A DNA stretch of 33,477 nucleotides from positions 1 through 33,477 of the forward strand of contig JARIDA010000031.1 of assembly GCA_029257065.1 (NCBI GenBank). The letters are read 5' to 3'. How positions within the stretch are numbered: position 1 is the stretch's first letter; every line of letters begins with the position of its first letter. Under the pieces are notes generated by a model. It made no database searches and was not told the origin of the DNA. It saw only the letters and a list, made by a program, of their open reading frames with translations. Both the position numbers and the translations under genes were made by a program. Of the stretch, positions 32,916-33,477 are shown one piece after another. The stretch is from Tissierellaceae bacterium (lineage in GTDB: Bacteria > Bacillota > Clostridia > Tissierellales > Tissierellaceae).

Positions 32916-33477
32916 AAAGTGGTAATAATAAGTGTAAATCTTACGGCTTTGGTCCAGTAGGATTTCCCTAACAAAAACTATTTGTCGCCATAATAGCGGT
33001 TTCCCTTTAATTTCATTACTATCCTGTCACCACAGATAGAACTGGATTACCACTTAGGCCGCACTGTAATCCACAAATTATTTCTCTTTGAACAGTCTAG
33101 GAGTTTTCCTCAACAGCCATACTATCTCCTTAGCCTCTTTTGCAAAATAGGTTTCGGCAACAAAACCCAGAAGATTTTGGGCCCTGCTAAATCCTCTGGA
33201 TGACCTGCCATCTGCCTGATTTCACTCAAGGCAGGCTACTCTGTTACTTTGTAACCTAGTACGTAACAGGTGTATCACATCTATTTTCTAGATATGTCTC
33301 CACGAAGGTAGGGTCATCGCCCGCATGCCTTTGCAGATCGCCCCATCCCCCTTACTCCCCACATAGACCCCCGACTGGGCGTCGCAAGCCTATACAAGAA
33401 ACTTCATCGATATGCCCTTCAACGGATTTTTAGCCCCGTCTTCCAGAGTAGTTGTACTGACTAGAATACTGCACCAC
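32916..33477 (-). ncRNA. OLE RNA (ornate, large, extremophilic), 5' end beyond window
   Basis: About 560 bases without coding potential and clearly richer in G+C than the surrounding genes. Many local hairpins can be read: 33019-33039 (CTAT-c-CTGT/ACAG-ATAG), 33044-33072 (GGATTAC/GTAATCC), 33212-33234 (CTGCCT/AGGCAG) and 33241-33269 (CTGTTAC/GTAACAG). The strand follows from its position upstream of oapA-tlyA-recN and from the terminator after it. OLE RNAs are about 600 nt, co-encoded with oapA, and form a membrane-associated complex with OapA and other proteins; the RNA's biochemical task is not settled. Probably a few tens of bases at the 5' end are missing. I could not compare it with the Rfam model, so the call rests on size, structure and context. 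Confidence 0.85.

Noticed and set aside
32916-33477. RNase P RNA, tmRNA or group II intron instead of OLE RNA
   Set aside because: The conserved GAGGAAAGUCC and related RNase P motifs, the tmRNA acceptor/tag ends and a domain V-like hairpin are not seen, and the oapA-tlyA-recN context fits OLE.
1-33477. CRISPR arrays, insertion sequences, prophage or rRNA/tRNA genes
   Set aside because: No regularly spaced repeats, transposase genes or phage structural genes were seen, and no tRNA cloverleaf or rRNA sequence was noticed.

Overview
The window is a chromosomal segment of a very AT-rich, Gram-positive anaerobe of the Clostridia (my best guess is near Tissierellales or Alkaliphilus-like lineages, but no taxon can be fixed from this sequence). 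Evidence: Firmicute-type LexA boxes, strong GGAGG ribosome binding sites, TTG/GTG starts, an IspH-ribosomal protein S1 fusion, ScpA/ScpB, a Firmicute-type gene order, and an OLE RNA/oapA locus. Almost everything is encoded on the minus strand; only lexA, two small unknown genes and mtnA are on the plus strand.

Layout. (1) 1-1132: divergent SOS locus. A yneA-like LysM cell-division inhibitor (partial, minus) faces lexA (plus) across an intergenic region with three LexA boxes. (2) 1133-2990: an accessory island between lexA and the conserved miaA/mutL/mutS operon. It holds a structured or decayed 455-base stretch with no intact gene, a tyrosine recombinase made only of the catalytic domain, and two small related proteins of unknown function behind a divergent promoter with a palindrome. 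(3) 2991-11211: operon miaB-mutS-mutL-miaA-ynbB-like (tRNA modification, mismatch repair, PLP enzyme), with hfq missing from its common place. (4) 11300-12415: stand-alone mtnA. (5) 12414-16897: aroH-cmk-plsC-ispH::rpsA, then an isolated cheR. (6) 16930-21448: scpA-scpB-rluB-mnmM-histidine phosphatase-HI0933 flavoprotein (chromosome segregation, rRNA/tRNA modification). (7) 21558-33477: OLE RNA-oapA-tlyA-recN-steA-steB-glycosyltransferase 2-MraY-like-DUF3866-nudF-xerD-punA-pdp, a long run with tiny gaps or overlaps that is probably largely co-transcribed.

The most remarkable feature is at the right edge: about 560 bases of GC-richer, non-coding, hairpin-filled DNA directly upstream of a lysine-tailed membrane protein gene followed by tlyA and recN. 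Content and context identify this as an OLE (ornate, large, extremophilic) RNA with its partner OapA, cut by the window edge at its 5' end. Other points of interest are the steA-steB-GT2-MraY-like cluster, which looks like an envelope/division module, an XerD-like protein that has lost key catalytic residues, and the unexplained island beside lexA.
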